Source: Propionispora hippei DSM 15287 (lineage in GTDB: Bacteria > Bacillota > Negativicutes > Propionisporales > Propionisporaceae). Taken from it: a stretch of DNA of 64,000 bases. The notes beneath the pieces were generated by a model. That model saw only the letters and a program-made list of their open reading frames with translations. It did not search any database and was not told the origin of the DNA. Numbering within the stretch: the stretch's first letter is position 1; every line of letters begins with the position of its first letter. Position numbers and translations under genes: made by a program. Below are positions 17,135 to 25,086 of the stretch, piece by piece. The DNA lies in contig NZ_FQZD01000011.1 of NCBI RefSeq assembly GCF_900141835.1, positions 80,086 to 144,085 of the forward strand, written 5' to 3'.

Positions 17135-18658
17135 TTAGCATGATCTTGCTTTTGTCACATCAAACCAGAAGCTAACTCCCTGCTCCTGATTGGCAACTCC
17201 GTAGGCGTTACCGTGCAGTTCCTGAATGGCACGGACGATGGACAGACCCAAGCCGTAGCCGCCGTGTTCGCGGGACCGGGATTTATCCACCTTGTAGAAG
17301 CTTAGCCAGATTTTATCAAGGCTTTCGGACGGAATGGGCCGGCCGGTATTGAAGAGCCAAATGCGGATATGGCTGCCCGTATCTTCGGCTTTGATCTGGA
17401 GGCGGCGGTCCCCTTCGGTATGATCCAGGGCGTTGTTGACCAGATTGAATAGAATTTGCTCAATACGGAGCGGGTCGCCGAAAACCTGCAGTTGTTCCGG
17501 AACGTCCGTAATGAGTGTAATCTGCTTTTCCGCCAGCAGCGATTGGTATTTCAGCGCAATATCGCTCAGCAAGGCAGAAAGATCAAAATTACTTCGGTTT
17601 AGTTTAAAAAAGCCTGATTCAATTTGCGACAGGTTAAGCAGGTCTTTGACCAGCCGGTCCATTTTTTCTGCTTCGTCAATAATGACGGAGCAATAAAAAT
17701 TGCGGTCTTCTTCGTTGCCGGCGATATTTTCTTTTAAACCTTCGGCATAGCCCAGTAACAGCGAAAGCGGCGTTTTTAACTCGTGAGATACACTGGACAC
17801 AAAGTCCTGACGCATTTTATCCAGTTTGCGTTCTTTCTCGACATCGGCCATCAATTGCTGGTTTTTTTGATGCAGATCGGCAATGGCCGTCCCCAGTTGG
17901 GCGGACAAGTGATTGATACTGTTGCCCAGTTCGCCGATTTCATCGGTGCGGTTGATGGTGCAGGTCTTGGAAAAATCAAGCTGGCTCATGTTTTGGGCGA
18001 TTTGCTTAAGTTCCAGTATGGGCGAAGTGAATTTTCTGGCGAAGAAGTAGGCCCAGAGGGAACCCAGCAAAATGGAGAGCAGGCCGGTCCAGGCAATGAA
18101 CTGGGCTGCGATGCCGGCACTTTCCCATACCGGGGCCAGCGGCTGGCGAAGCAGGAGTAGATCACCGTTGCGTAGCTGGTATTCCAGCACTACCGAATCA
18201 AGATTCAGTTCCGGACTGTGCTGGATTTCCAATTTGGTGCGGCTGTCGATAATCTCCTTGGCTTTAACGACAGGTACTGGCGGCCGGCGGGGATTGTTAT
18301 CCCTGGGAAGCGGCGGAACTTTTTCGTTGCCGGGCCTCAGAGGCGGCGGAAAGGGCTCCTGGAATTTCGCATTAATAATGCGGCCGAAAGAGCTGTATTT
18401 AACCGAATTATCCTGAGCGATAATGACGATGCCGGCGCCAAGCGTGTTGCCGATCCGTTCGAGTTCCAGAGAGATGTCTTCCGGATTTCCGGCATAGAGT
18501 TCGTCGATTTGCCGGCAGTTTTCAATCAGCACCGCTTTCTTTTGCCAATAATAAAATTCCTCCAGCCCCATGGAAGTGAGACCCCAGGAAAACAGGGTAA
18601 AGAAGAGCAGAAGCGCGGTGAGGCTGAGAAACAGTCTATTACGAAGTGAGAGTTTCAT
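17135..18658 (-). CDS. Envelope-sensing histidine kinase (BaeS/PhoR-like)
   Basis: A 507-residue kinase. TM1 about 10-30, a periplasmic sensor to about 185 that contains a Pro/Arg-rich loop (PPPLRPGNEKVPPLPRDN), TM2 about 190-212, HAMP about 213-265, HisKA with the phospho-His near residue 292 (VSSVSHELKTPLSLLLGYAE) and HATPase_c (NLVNNALDHTEG, GGYGLGLSIVRAI). Its ATG overlaps the regulator stop by 4 nt. The signal is unknown. The downstream secreted protein suggests envelope stress, as in BaeSR-Spy or CpxRA-CpxP pairs. Confidence 0.92.
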   Translation of the reverse strand: MKLSLRNRLFLSLTALLLFFTLFSWGLTSMGLEEFYYWQKKAVLIENCRQIDELYAGNPEDISLELERIGNTLGAGIVIIAQDNSVKYSSFGRIINAKFQEPFPPPLRPGNEKVPPLPRDNNPRRPPVPVVKAKEIIDSRTKLEIQHSPELNLDSVVLEYQLRNGDLLLLRQPLAPVWESAGIAAQFIAWTGLLSILLGSLWAYFFARKFTSPILELKQIAQNMSQLDFSKTCTINRTDEIGELGNSINHLSAQLGTAIADLHQKNQQLMADVEKERKLDKMRQDFVSSVSHELKTPLSLLLGYAEGLKENIAGNEEDRNFYCSVIIDEAEKMDRLVKDLLNLSQIESGFFKLNRSNFDLSALLSDIALKYQSLLAEKQITLITDVPEQLQVFGDPLRIEQILFNLVNNALDHTEGDRRLQIKAEDTGSHIRIWLFNTGRPIPSESLDKIWLSFYKVDKSRSREHGGYGLGLSIVRAIQELHGNAYGVANQEQGVSFWFDVTKARSC

Positions 18659-19320
18659 TTGGCCGCCTCGAATCGATATCCATAACCACGAATGGTTTGA
18701 ATAAAGGTATGTTTGTCCTGTAATTTGGCCCGGAGGCGGTTGATATGGGTGTCGACTGTTCGCAAATCGCCAAAATATTCATAGTCCCAGACATGATCGA
18801 GAATTTGCTGGCGGCTCAGTGCCTTTCCCTTATTTTCGGCCAGGTAGATTAGCAGATCATATTCCTTCGGACTTAAATCGAGGAATTGATTGGCAATGAG
18901 GACCTGCCGGGCTGTCGGGTCAATGGTCAGACCATCATAGGAAAATTGTTTGTCCCGGTCCAGTCGCCGAAAGAGGGAATTGACCCGGGCGGTCAGGATT
19001 TTGGGACTGAAAGGCTTGGTTATGTACTCGTCGGCACCGATCTCAAAGGCGAATAACTGGTCGATTTCCTCGCCGCGGGCGGTAAGCATGATGACCGGTA
19101 TATTTGATTTTTTGCGGATCTCCCGACAGACAGTCCAGCCGTCCTGTTCGGGCATCATGACGTCCAGAATGACTAAATCAACCGCCGCTCGATCGAGCAC
19201 ATCCAGCGCGATTCTGCCATTCTCAGCCTCCAGGATGGCATAGCCTTCGCGGGAAAGAAAATCGGCCACCAGTTTTCTCAGGCGCGATTCGTCGTCAACA
19301 ATTAATACGGTTTTATTCAC
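18655..19320 (-). CDS. OmpR/PhoB-family response regulator
   Basis: 221 residues from a GTG behind AAGGAG. The receiver domain has DDE at the N-terminus, phospho-Asp in LVILDVMMPEQDG and KPFSPK. The winged helix occupies about 125-218 (LSPKEYDLLIYLAENKGKALSR, RTVDTHINRLRAKL, IRGYGYRFE). It is the first gene of a three-gene minus-strand run: regulator, kinase, secreted repeat protein. Confidence 0.95.
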   Translation of the reverse strand: MNKTVLIVDDESRLRKLVADFLSREGYAILEAENGRIALDVLDRAAVDLVILDVMMPEQDGWTVCREIRKKSNIPVIMLTARGEEIDQLFAFEIGADEYITKPFSPKILTARVNSLFRRLDRDKQFSYDGLTIDPTARQVLIANQFLDLSPKEYDLLIYLAENKGKALSRQQILDHVWDYEYFGDLRTVDTHINRLRAKLQDKHTFIQTIRGYGYRFEAAK

Positions 19321-19426
19321 GGAAGAAATCTCCTTATACAGGTATTAGGTGTATCTGCTTATACAATAAGATAGTTTTAAAGCGCAAGTCAATAACCTAT
19401 TTTGAAGCTAGCCCGGCAAAGACAAA

Positions 19427-19452
19427 GAAAAAACAGCCACAGGTGTGGCTGT
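19427..19452 (-). terminator. Terminator of the small hydrophobic-protein gene
   Basis: Read on the minus strand: ACAGCCACA, a 2-nt loop, TGTGGCTGT, then a T run. It lies about 20 nt after the stop at 19473. Confidence 0.85.
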
Positions 19453-19472
19453 ACAGGGTGAAGCTTCTTTTG

Positions 19473-19583
19473 TTAGCAGGTAGGACTGCAGTCGTTATTA
19501 TCAAAGCAGCAGAAAAGCAGCAGGATGATAATGATAATAATCCAGCACCCATTGCCGCGGCCGCCGCCAAATCCGAAACCCAT
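19473..19583 (-). CDS. Tiny hydrophobic Gly-rich protein (36 aa), YjcZ-like
   Basis: MGFGFGGGRGNGCW leads into a helix made of six Ile and three Leu, then FCCFDNNDCSPTC. A Gly/Phe-rich head, one short TM helix and a Cys-rich tail recall the YjcZ-type small membrane proteins common in spore formers. AAGGAGTG is at proper distance and a terminator follows. The frame of a longer ORF over this region is not supported by a ribosome site. Confidence 0.7.
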   Translation of the reverse strand: MGFGFGGGRGNGCWIIIIIILLLFCCFDNNDCSPTC

Positions 19584-19756
19584 GAAAATTCACTCCTTTT
19601 ACTGTAAGTATCTGTTGCTCTATATCCTATGATGGAGAGTGACCGGTTGCTATTCTCCAGCATTGTTTTTTTGCTGTGCCCGTTTCCATAACAATAAACA
19701 GTTTATGGCAGGAAAATGTTGAATTTTGTCTAAATATATCGAATAGGAGGAGTGCT

Positions 19757-19894
19757 ATGCAATCGTTAATTGGTTTAAGCCTAAGGGGACAGCAAATGAA
19801 ATACCGGAGTAAAGGGCGGCTGGACCGCCGGCTGGTGGCGCTGATTGTCACAGTCGTGGCGGCAGGCCTGCTGGTCAGGCAATATTTCATGTAA
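19757..19894 (+). CDS. Small single-TM protein (45 aa)
   Basis: It begins MQSLIGLSLRGQQMKYRSKG, then a basic RLDRR and one TM helix (LVALIVTVVAAGLLV). ATG 19757 lies behind TAGGAGGAG. The basic-in, hydrophobic arrangement suggests an inner-membrane peptide. No family is recognised. Confidence 0.65.
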   Translation: MQSLIGLSLRGQQMKYRSKGRLDRRLVALIVTVVAAGLLVRQYFM

Positions 19895-19950
19895 TAGGCG
19901 CAGGGTAGCCATTTCTACTTTCTTTACATAAAATGAAGAGAGGTGAGGAG

Positions 19951-20283
19951 ATGGCCTATTCCATTATGATCAGCCGCGCTAACCGGCAGTTGACGCTTTA
20001 TCAAAACGGTAAAATCGTTCAGGTTTATCCGGTTGGCGTAGGGAAATTTTCCACGCCGACGCCAGTTGGACGGTTTCAGATTGTGAGTAAGGTGCCCAAT
20101 CCGGGCGGTCCCTTTGGGGTAATGTGGATGGGTCTGAGTCAGCCACATTACGGGATTCACGGGACTAATAATCCGGCTTCCATCGGACAGCACGTATCCC
20201 ATGGCTGTGTACGCATGCAAAACAGCCACGTGCTTGCCCTGGCCCGGCTGGTGTCTATCGGAACACCGGTGAGTATCCAATAA
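19951..20283 (+). CDS. L,D-transpeptidase (YkuD) catalytic domain protein
   Basis: A 110-residue minimal YkuD domain from ATG 19951. The active site is His-x14-Ser-His-Gly-Cys: YGIHGTNN, then SHGCVRM with Cys86 as nucleophile. YkuD enzymes form 3-3 cross-links or attach proteins to peptidoglycan. Here the substrate-binding LysM or signal peptide usually found is missing, so it is either intracellular, as with some spore-coat-linked relatives, or exported by another route. The start with an upstream ATG at 19933 adds no signal peptide. Confidence 0.88.
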   Translation: MAYSIMISRANRQLTLYQNGKIVQVYPVGVGKFSTPTPVGRFQIVSKVPNPGGPFGVMWMGLSQPHYGIHGTNNPASIGQHVSHGCVRMQNSHVLALARLVSIGTPVSIQ

Positions 20284-20301
20284 TTAAGGAAGCTTTAATG
20301 G

Positions 20302-20334
20302 CAGGACTTAGCTATTGTCCTGTCTAATTTTTTT
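20302..20334 (+). terminator. Rho-independent terminator
   Basis: CAGGAC / GTCCTG around a 9-nt loop, then TAATTTTTTT. Confidence 0.75.
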
Positions 20335-20348
20335 ATATAGGTGATTAC

Positions 20349-20588
20349 ATGCGTGAACGACAGATGGTCAGTGCAACAGAACTGGCTAAAATGGGAAAAT
20401 GTGAACAACAGTTGGTTTATGATGCGCAATATGGTGAGGATAAGACACTGACCGACGAATACATTCGCCGGGGAAACCAGAGTCATGAGCAATTTGCCTG
20501 TCGTCTTACGGGCGTAAGGCAAGGCTGGTTCAGGCGCTTGCTGAACTGGCTGCTGCGCCTGTTGTACGGCCGCGGGGAACGGCCGTGA
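20349..20588 (+). CDS. N-terminal part of a split Cas4/RecB-like nuclease
   Basis: 79 residues behind AGGTG. MVSATELAKMGKCEQQLVYD resembles the N-terminal entry of Cas4/RecB-like PD-(D/E)XK proteins, which carry one early Cys of a four-Cys cluster. GNQSHEQF matches the G-x-x-x-H-E-x-F segment of that family. It ends with a basic WFRRLLNWLLRLLYGRG. The stop overlaps the next start by 4 nt (GTGA). The downstream ORF carries the rest of the family motifs, so the two together look like one nuclease divided in two, or a -1 frameshift relic. Confidence 0.65.
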   Translation: MRERQMVSATELAKMGKCEQQLVYDAQYGEDKTLTDEYIRRGNQSHEQFACRLTGVRQGWFRRLLNWLLRLLYGRGERP

Positions 20589-21055
20589 GCGGTGTCTTTT
20601 GGCTGCTGCTGGGTGGTGTTGTTTATCTCTGGTACCGGCGGCGTCAGAGCAGGCTGACAGTGTACCGGCTTGAACCGTATCTGAAAATCCTGGAGCCTAT
20701 TCCGCTGTGCGGCGCGCCCGATGTCGTCTGGCGGCGGCAAGGCAGCTCAACTTTGATTGTCGGCGATTATAAGAGCCGGACCAATCACCGGATTTACGAA
20801 TCCGATATCATCCAATTGTCAGTCTACCGGTTTTTATTGCTGCATACCCAGGAAAAGGCTGTTGCCGATTACGGGTATATTCACTTTAGCGATGGCAGCC
20901 GCCGGCAGGTCAAACTGCTGCGGGAAAAGCAGCTCGGTAAGTTGTATGAACGGTACAGGAGGATTCTTGCCGGCAAGATCGAACCGGCGAAGGTCTGCCG
21001 GACCGAGTATTGCCGCCATTGCTCCCACCGGGCGATTTGTAACAGAAAGAATTAG
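20585..21055 (+). CDS. C-terminal part of a split Cas4/RecB-like PD-(D/E)XK nuclease
   Basis: 156 residues from GTG 20585. After a hydrophobic start (VFWLLLGGVVYLWY) come the nuclease motifs: GAPDVV (motif II Asp), IVGDYKSR (the D-x-K core), QLSVYRFLL (QxxxY helix) and a C-terminal CRTEYCRHCSHRAIC cluster that supplies the three late cysteines of a 4Fe-4S or Zn site. There are no cas genes or repeats anywhere in the window, so it is a stand-alone relative. A TM helix at the front of a nuclease is unusual. Confidence 0.75.
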   Translation: MSGVFWLLLGGVVYLWYRRRQSRLTVYRLEPYLKILEPIPLCGAPDVVWRRQGSSTLIVGDYKSRTNHRIYESDIIQLSVYRFLLLHTQEKAVADYGYIHFSDGSRRQVKLLREKQLGKLYERYRRILAGKIEPAKVCRTEYCRHCSHRAICNRKN

Positions 21056-21168
21056 GATTTACAGACAACTGGCAAGGGAAGTTTTTGCCGGAGGCAATTT
21101 TTGTCACAATCTTGCCATATATCAGGGCTATACTTAGGCCAGTAAGAACAGTTGGGAGGTAGAACAGA

Positions 21169-21375
21169 ATGCACGGTCACATTCCTTTTTTCGGTATGGC
21201 TTTTGGCGGATTTCATTTGATTTTTGCCATCGTCTTTTTGTATTTGTTTTATAATATATCAAAATCCCTGCAGCGTATTGCCGCCGGGATGGAAAAGAAA
21301 GAGATCAAGCTGCAGCTGCTGGCAAACGATGAACTGGAACAGGCAAAAGACAAGAGCGAAGAAGTTAAGCCGTAA
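21169..21375 (+). CDS. Small membrane protein (68 aa)
   Basis: MHGHIPFFGMAFGGFHLIFA begins an N-terminal TM helix (to about residue 29). A charged helix follows (SLQRIAAGMEKKEIKLQLLA, then DKSEEVKP), probably cytoplasmic. GGGAGGT ribosome site; a terminator follows. No family assigned. Confidence 0.7.
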   Translation: MHGHIPFFGMAFGGFHLIFAIVFLYLFYNISKSLQRIAAGMEKKEIKLQLLANDELEQAKDKSEEVKP

Positions 21376-21398
21376 CCGCCATTGGCCGTCAAGGCAAC

Positions 21399-21430
21399 AA
21401 AAAAGAACCGGAGTATACCGGTTCTTTTTT
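21399..21430. terminator. Bidirectional terminator
   Basis: AAAAAAGAACCGG / CCGGTTCTTTTTT around a 6-nt loop, between convergent genes. Confidence 0.9.
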
Positions 21431-21452
21431 GGCTTAAAGTGCTGACCACGCT

Positions 21453-22760
21453 CTATTCGTCAGGCAGTTTGGTGACAATGATCTTGTCGATTCGCATGCG
21501 GTCCATATCGACGATTTCAAAGGAAAGTCCTGACCATTCGAAGGTCTCGCCTGTTTTGGGCATGCTGCCCAGGTAGGAGGTGATAAAGCCGCCGAGTGTC
21601 TGATAATGATCCTTGTCCTCACCCGGCATCTCCTGGATATGAAACAGCTCTTTAAATTCTTCAATCGATAAAAGTCCGTCCAGCAGCCAGGACCGGTCAT
21701 CCCGCTGCACAATTTCCGGATCATCCTCTTCTTCCTGCGGCAATTCACCGACTAAATGCTCCAGTATATCGTACAGGGTAACCAGGCCGATCATGCCGCC
21801 GAATTCATCCATAATAAAAGCAATATGCGTGCCGGATTGCTGAAACTGTTCCAGTAGTTTAAAAGCCCGCAAGCTACGGGGAACGAACAGCGGCTCCTCC
21901 GTGTGCTCCGCAATGGGCAGGGGAGACTGACCGCGGGACAGAAATAAATCTTTGATATAGACGACTCCCACCAGTTCGTCCAGACTGCCTCTGGCAACCG
22001 GCAGGCGCGAGTGATGGCTGCTAACCAGGACTTGCCAGATTTCTTCCTCCCCGTCTTCCAAATCAATCCAGTCGATTTGCGTGCGGGGAGTCATCAGGGC
22101 CGAAACCCGCATATCGCCCAGGCGGAAAACCCGGTCCACAATGTTTCTTTCCGCTTCTTCAAAGGTTCCGACAGCGGTCCCTTCGGCAAGCATGATTTTT
22201 ATTTCCTCTTCGGTTACGCCGGCATCCTGTGGTTCCCGGATATTAAGCAGGTTTAGGACAAATTCGGTAGACAGGCTCAGCAACTTGACCAAAGGGGAAA
22301 ATAGTTTGGAAAAAAAACGCATAGGAATGGCAATAGAGACGGCAACCGCCTCCGGTGCATTCAGCGCAATCCGTTTGGGGACTAATTCGCCAATAATCAA
22401 AGAGGTATAGGTAATCAGTGTGACGACAATAAACATGCTGACGGCGTAACTATGGGGACCGAGCACCGGCAACGGCGCAAGATAGCCGGCCAGTACCTGA
22501 GCGAAGGCGGCGCCGCCATATGCCCCGGTGACCACGCCGATGACGCTGATGCCTACCTGTACGGTAGACAGCAACTGGGTCGGTTCATTCGCCAGTTCCC
22601 AGGCGGTTCTGGCGGCCGAGCTTCCTTCCTGGGCCTGTTTTTCCAGGCGTGTCTTGCGGGAGGAAACAATGGCAATTTCGGTCATGGCAAACAGGCCATT
22701 GGCAATGATTAAGATCAGTATAATTAAAAGTTCCCAACCGATAGACGGGTCTGTTTCCAA
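21453..22760 (-). CDS. CNNM/HlyC-CorC family transporter-associated protein
   Basis: About 435 residues from a TTG at 22760 behind AAAGGAG; the frame extends upstream without a ribosome site. Order: CNNM (DUF21) membrane domain with about four helices (NGLFAMTEIAIVSSRKTRLE), a CBS pair (MTPRTQIDWIDLED, DELVGVVYIKDLF, IAFIMDEFGGMIGLVTLYDILEHLVGE) and a C-terminal CorC_HlyC domain (ETFEWSGLSFEIVDMD). The family (YhdP, YtfL, CorC, TlyC) is linked to Mg2+ or other cation efflux and to binding nucleotides at the CBS pair. The old name hemolysin is misleading. Confidence 0.93.
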   Translation of the reverse strand: METDPSIGWELLIILILIIANGLFAMTEIAIVSSRKTRLEKQAQEGSSAARTAWELANEPTQLLSTVQVGISVIGVVTGAYGGAAFAQVLAGYLAPLPVLGPHSYAVSMFIVVTLITYTSLIIGELVPKRIALNAPEAVAVSIAIPMRFFSKLFSPLVKLLSLSTEFVLNLLNIREPQDAGVTEEEIKIMLAEGTAVGTFEEAERNIVDRVFRLGDMRVSALMTPRTQIDWIDLEDGEEEIWQVLVSSHHSRLPVARGSLDELVGVVYIKDLFLSRGQSPLPIAEHTEEPLFVPRSLRAFKLLEQFQQSGTHIAFIMDEFGGMIGLVTLYDILEHLVGELPQEEEDDPEIVQRDDRSWLLDGLLSIEEFKELFHIQEMPGEDKDHYQTLGGFITSYLGSMPKTGETFEWSGLSFEIVDMDRMRIDKIIVTKLPDE

Positions 22761-22933
22761 TGAAAAACCAACTCCTTTTAATATTACATTATAACAATAG
22801 TTTCTGATTTTTAAAAGTCCGGGCGGACTGCCGGTCATTTGATAAAATTCTCCTTACAGTATATAATAGCTTATTCATAGGTAGCGTGACACAGGTATAT
22901 CGTCAGAAAAGGGCTTGCCAGAGGAGGCAGAGT

Positions 22934-23131
22934 ATGAACGGTACAGAACGAAAGAATATCCGGCGGGGCTGCAAGGTGCGGATCGTACAGAAGCAGCATC
23001 AGCGGACCGGTGAGTTGACCGAAGGGATAGTAAGTGATATTTTGACCAATAGCCAGGTGCATCCCCGGGGAATTAAAGTCAGGCTGGAAACAGGGCATAT
23101 TGGGAGAGTTCAGGAGGTCTTGTCCACCTAA
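22934..23131 (+). CDS. ywbE: YwbE-family protein
   Basis: 65 residues from ATG 22934 behind GAGGAGG. The sequence NIRRGCKVRIVQKQHQRTGE and LTEGIVSDILTNSQVHPRGI closely follows the YwbE family (DUF2196), a small beta-rich protein of unknown role conserved in Firmicutes. It stands alone, divergent from the CNNM gene. Confidence 0.88.
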   Translation: MNGTERKNIRRGCKVRIVQKQHQRTGELTEGIVSDILTNSQVHPRGIKVRLETGHIGRVQEVLST

Positions 23132-23211
23132 TCACCGGACAGAAAAAGAAGGATAATATCCCTTTATGAATAACTTAGTAAGTAAAGCAGTTTAAAGAAC
23201 GGGGGAGTTTG

Positions 23212-24033
23212 ATGAGGATACGATGGTGTGTTTGCGATGTGGACGGTACGCTGATGAATTCGGCGAATCATTTGACGGAAGAAACTATGCTGGCCGTACG
23301 CCAAATGCAGGAGGCCGGGGTCGAACTTATTTTATCTACCGGCCGAAGCCCGCTGTTTATTAAAGAACTGGTGGCTAAACTCAACCTGAGCGGACCGGTA
23401 ATTTGCTGCAACGGTGGTCTCATCCGGCATGTGGGAACGGGGCAAACCTTGTTCAGCAAGGAAATCCGCCGGCAAACCGTGCTGGCCTTGGCGGCTGATT
23501 TTTTGGACAGCGGCGTCGACGCCCTTATGTATTCGGACGAGCATATTTATTATAACCGCGGCAGCAAACGGGCCCAGCTATATTTCCGGTTCAACCAGGA
23601 AAAAGAGCCGGAGTTCCGGGTGCCGCTGATTGAAATTACACGGGCAGAGGAATTGCCCGACCGGATTATAAAATTTTTTGTCTGGGATGTCGATGCAGCC
23701 TTGGCGGGGCGGATTACGACCGTTCACAATAAGCCGGGAGATTTGTATGTTGTACAATCGATGAAAGGCTCCCTGGACGTTATGGCCAGTGGTGTGTCCA
23801 AGGGAGAAGCGCTGCGGTTTTTGGCGCAGCAGGGACGGCTTCAGTTGGCACAGACCGCCGTGTTTGGTGATAACTATAATGATGTCAGTATGTTCGAACT
23901 GGCCGGACTGCCAATTGCGATGGCCAACGGGGAGTCTGCCGCCAAGCAGGCCGCTAAATTCGTTGCCCGCTCCAATGATGAGAACGGTGTGGCGCATGCT
24001 ATCCGGCGCTATATTTTGGAACAGCCTGTTTGA
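23212..24033 (+). CDS. Cof-type HAD hydrolase
   Basis: 273 residues from ATG 23212 behind GGGGGAG. The HAD nucleophile motif is CDVDGTLMNS (D-x-D), motif II STGRS, then a C2-type cap (about 85-195) and motif III/IV in SKGEALRFL and FGDNYNDVSMFELA. Cof-like enzymes dephosphorylate sugar phosphates, flavin intermediates or PLP; the substrate is not predictable. It is followed by a weak GCCGGC-type hairpin. Confidence 0.93.
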   Translation: MRIRWCVCDVDGTLMNSANHLTEETMLAVRQMQEAGVELILSTGRSPLFIKELVAKLNLSGPVICCNGGLIRHVGTGQTLFSKEIRRQTVLALAADFLDSGVDALMYSDEHIYYNRGSKRAQLYFRFNQEKEPEFRVPLIEITRAEELPDRIIKFFVWDVDAALAGRITTVHNKPGDLYVVQSMKGSLDVMASGVSKGEALRFLAQQGRLQLAQTAVFGDNYNDVSMFELAGLPIAMANGESAAKQAAKFVARSNDENGVAHAIRRYILEQPV

Positions 24034-24215
24034 TAATGGAAATAGGATAGTATAGACGGCCGGCATTGCCGGCTGTGTTTATTTTGGTTGCTTCAACCCA
24101 GCAAGCCGGAACTTTTTTGGAATATAACCGGCATGACGGCCAAGGTAAACTGTTTTTTGCGATATATTGTAATTGACGAAAAAATAAATACTATATCTTG
24201 TGCTTTTTGCAGGAT

Positions 24216-24243
24216 AATGACTGTTTAAGGCGAAACAGTCATT
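24216..24243 (+). promoter_or_regulatory. 5'-UTR hairpin ahead of the NrdD-tail-like gene
   Basis: A perfect 11-bp stem, AATGACTGTTT / AAACAGTCATT, with a 6-nt loop, about 28 nt before the ATG. It has no T run, so it is not a terminator on this strand. A role in mRNA stability or as a protein-binding site is possible. Confidence 0.4.
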
Positions 24244-24271
24244 AAAAGTGATCTATTTGGAGAGGATTGTT

Positions 24272-24571
24272 ATGCTAATCAAAAATGTAGTGGTGGAAAA
24301 CCCTGAGCATCTGCCGGAAAAAGAAGTACAGGCCTATGTGTATGAGGAAATGGCTATTTGGCAAAAGACAGGCAAGACCTTGGGCCGCGTTGTTCTTTGC
24401 CTGGAAGGAAATGACGTGGTTATTCAGTCTTTTGAACAATCCCCGATTAAAAGAACGCGCCGGATTACCGGCTATCTCAGTACGGTGGATAAGTTCAATG
24501 ATGCGAAACAGCGGGAATTGGCTGATCGCTTGCCTCATAATCAGGAACGGGAAGCAGTACTTTTGGTGTAG
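24272..24571 (+). CDS. Stand-alone protein resembling the C-terminal tail of anaerobic RNR (NrdD)
   Basis: 99 residues from ATG 24272 behind GGAGAGG. The C-terminal part, RRITGYLSTVDKFNDAKQRE followed by LADRLPH, resembles the segment around the zinc and glycyl-radical end of class III ribonucleotide reductase (G-Y-x-x-x-V-x-x-x-N-x-x-K-x-x-E-x-x-x-R). However, it lacks both the four cysteines and the RVCGYL glycyl loop, so it cannot be a reductase. It forms a unit with a small zinc-ribbon gene 23 nt downstream. Role unknown. Confidence 0.6.
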   Translation: MLIKNVVVENPEHLPEKEVQAYVYEEMAIWQKTGKTLGRVVLCLEGNDVVIQSFEQSPIKRTRRITGYLSTVDKFNDAKQRELADRLPHNQEREAVLLV

Positions 24572-24594
24572 GAAAATACAAGGAGGGATAATCC

Positions 24595-24768
24595 ATGTCT
24601 CAGTTGAAAGCCATCTGCCCCCATTGTGACAGTGAACTGGTCAAACAGGCTGTGACGGTGGACTTGGTTGTGTTTAAATGCGTACAGTGCAACCGCGAAT
24701 TCGGTCCATTGCCGGCGGCCTGCACGCAGGCCGAGCTGGACCGGGTGTTGAATGAGTCCGACCGGTGA
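24595..24768 (+). CDS. Small zinc-ribbon protein (57 aa)
   Basis: It encodes MSQLKAICPHCDSELVKQAV and later FKCVQCNREFGPLPAA, 57 residues. CPHC and CVQC, 18 residues apart, form a rubredoxin-like zinc ribbon. AGGAGGG ribosome site; the stop codon touches the terminator. It lies 23 nt after the NrdD-tail-like gene, which lacks cysteines, so the pair may act together. That is inference. Confidence 0.75.
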   Translation: MSQLKAICPHCDSELVKQAVTVDLVVFKCVQCNREFGPLPAACTQAELDRVLNESDR

Positions 24769-24794
24769 AAAAACGCCTGGCAAGGCGTTTTTTT
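24768..24794 (+). terminator. Rho-independent terminator
   Basis: AAAAAACGCCT-GGCA-AGGCGTTTTTTTT. Confidence 0.9.
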
Positions 24795-24850
24795 TATGGC
24801 TGGAAACAGGCTTGCTAAAATTGGAGAATAACTAACAAAGCAGATAGTTA

Positions 24851-24879
24851 TTGACGAGTTTGGTAAAAATATGTAATAT
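24851..24879 (+). promoter_or_regulatory. Promoter of the riboswitch/EAL unit
   Basis: TTGACG (24851-24856), 17-nt spacer, TAATAT (24874-24879). Confidence 0.8.
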
Positions 24880-24894
24880 GTTATAGGGATCTAA

Positions 24895-24985
24895 AAAAAT
24901 ATTGGGTAAACTTATCGAAAGGTAAGGACACAAAGCCATGGGTCTAAGGATGTATGCATCTATGATTGCCAGGTTGCCTGTTTTC
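24895..24985 (+). ncRNA. Cyclic di-GMP-I riboswitch ahead of the EAL phosphodiesterase gene
   Basis: GGGTAAAC (24904-24911), the stem CTTATC-GAAA-GGTAAG, GACACAAAGCC, GGGTCTAAGG and a 3' half with TATGATTGCCAGGTTGCC. The tetraloop and receptor are intact, with small changes from consensus (GGGTAAAC for GGGCAAAC, ACACAAAG for ACGCAAAG). CCTGGC of the downstream terminator (25016-25021) is also complementary to GCCAGG inside the aptamer (24968-24973), so two alternative hairpins are possible. Confidence 0.9.
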
Positions 24986-25003
24986 TATCAAAACGGTTTA
25001 GTA

Positions 25004-25027
25004 GGCCAGGCGACCCCTGGCCTTTTA
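25004..25027 (+). terminator. Riboswitch-associated terminator
   Basis: GGCCAGG-CGACC-CCTGGCC, then TTTT and a T-rich stretch, about 60 nt before the start codon. Confidence 0.8.
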
Positions 25028-25086
25028 TGTTTTTGTGAGGATTAGGTCGCATAATTCTGAGGTGGTGGCAATACGGAGGAGCGAAA

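Noticed and set aside
20349..21055. CRISPR-Cas association of the Cas4-like ORFs
   Set aside because: No repeat-spacer array and no other cas gene anywhere in the window.
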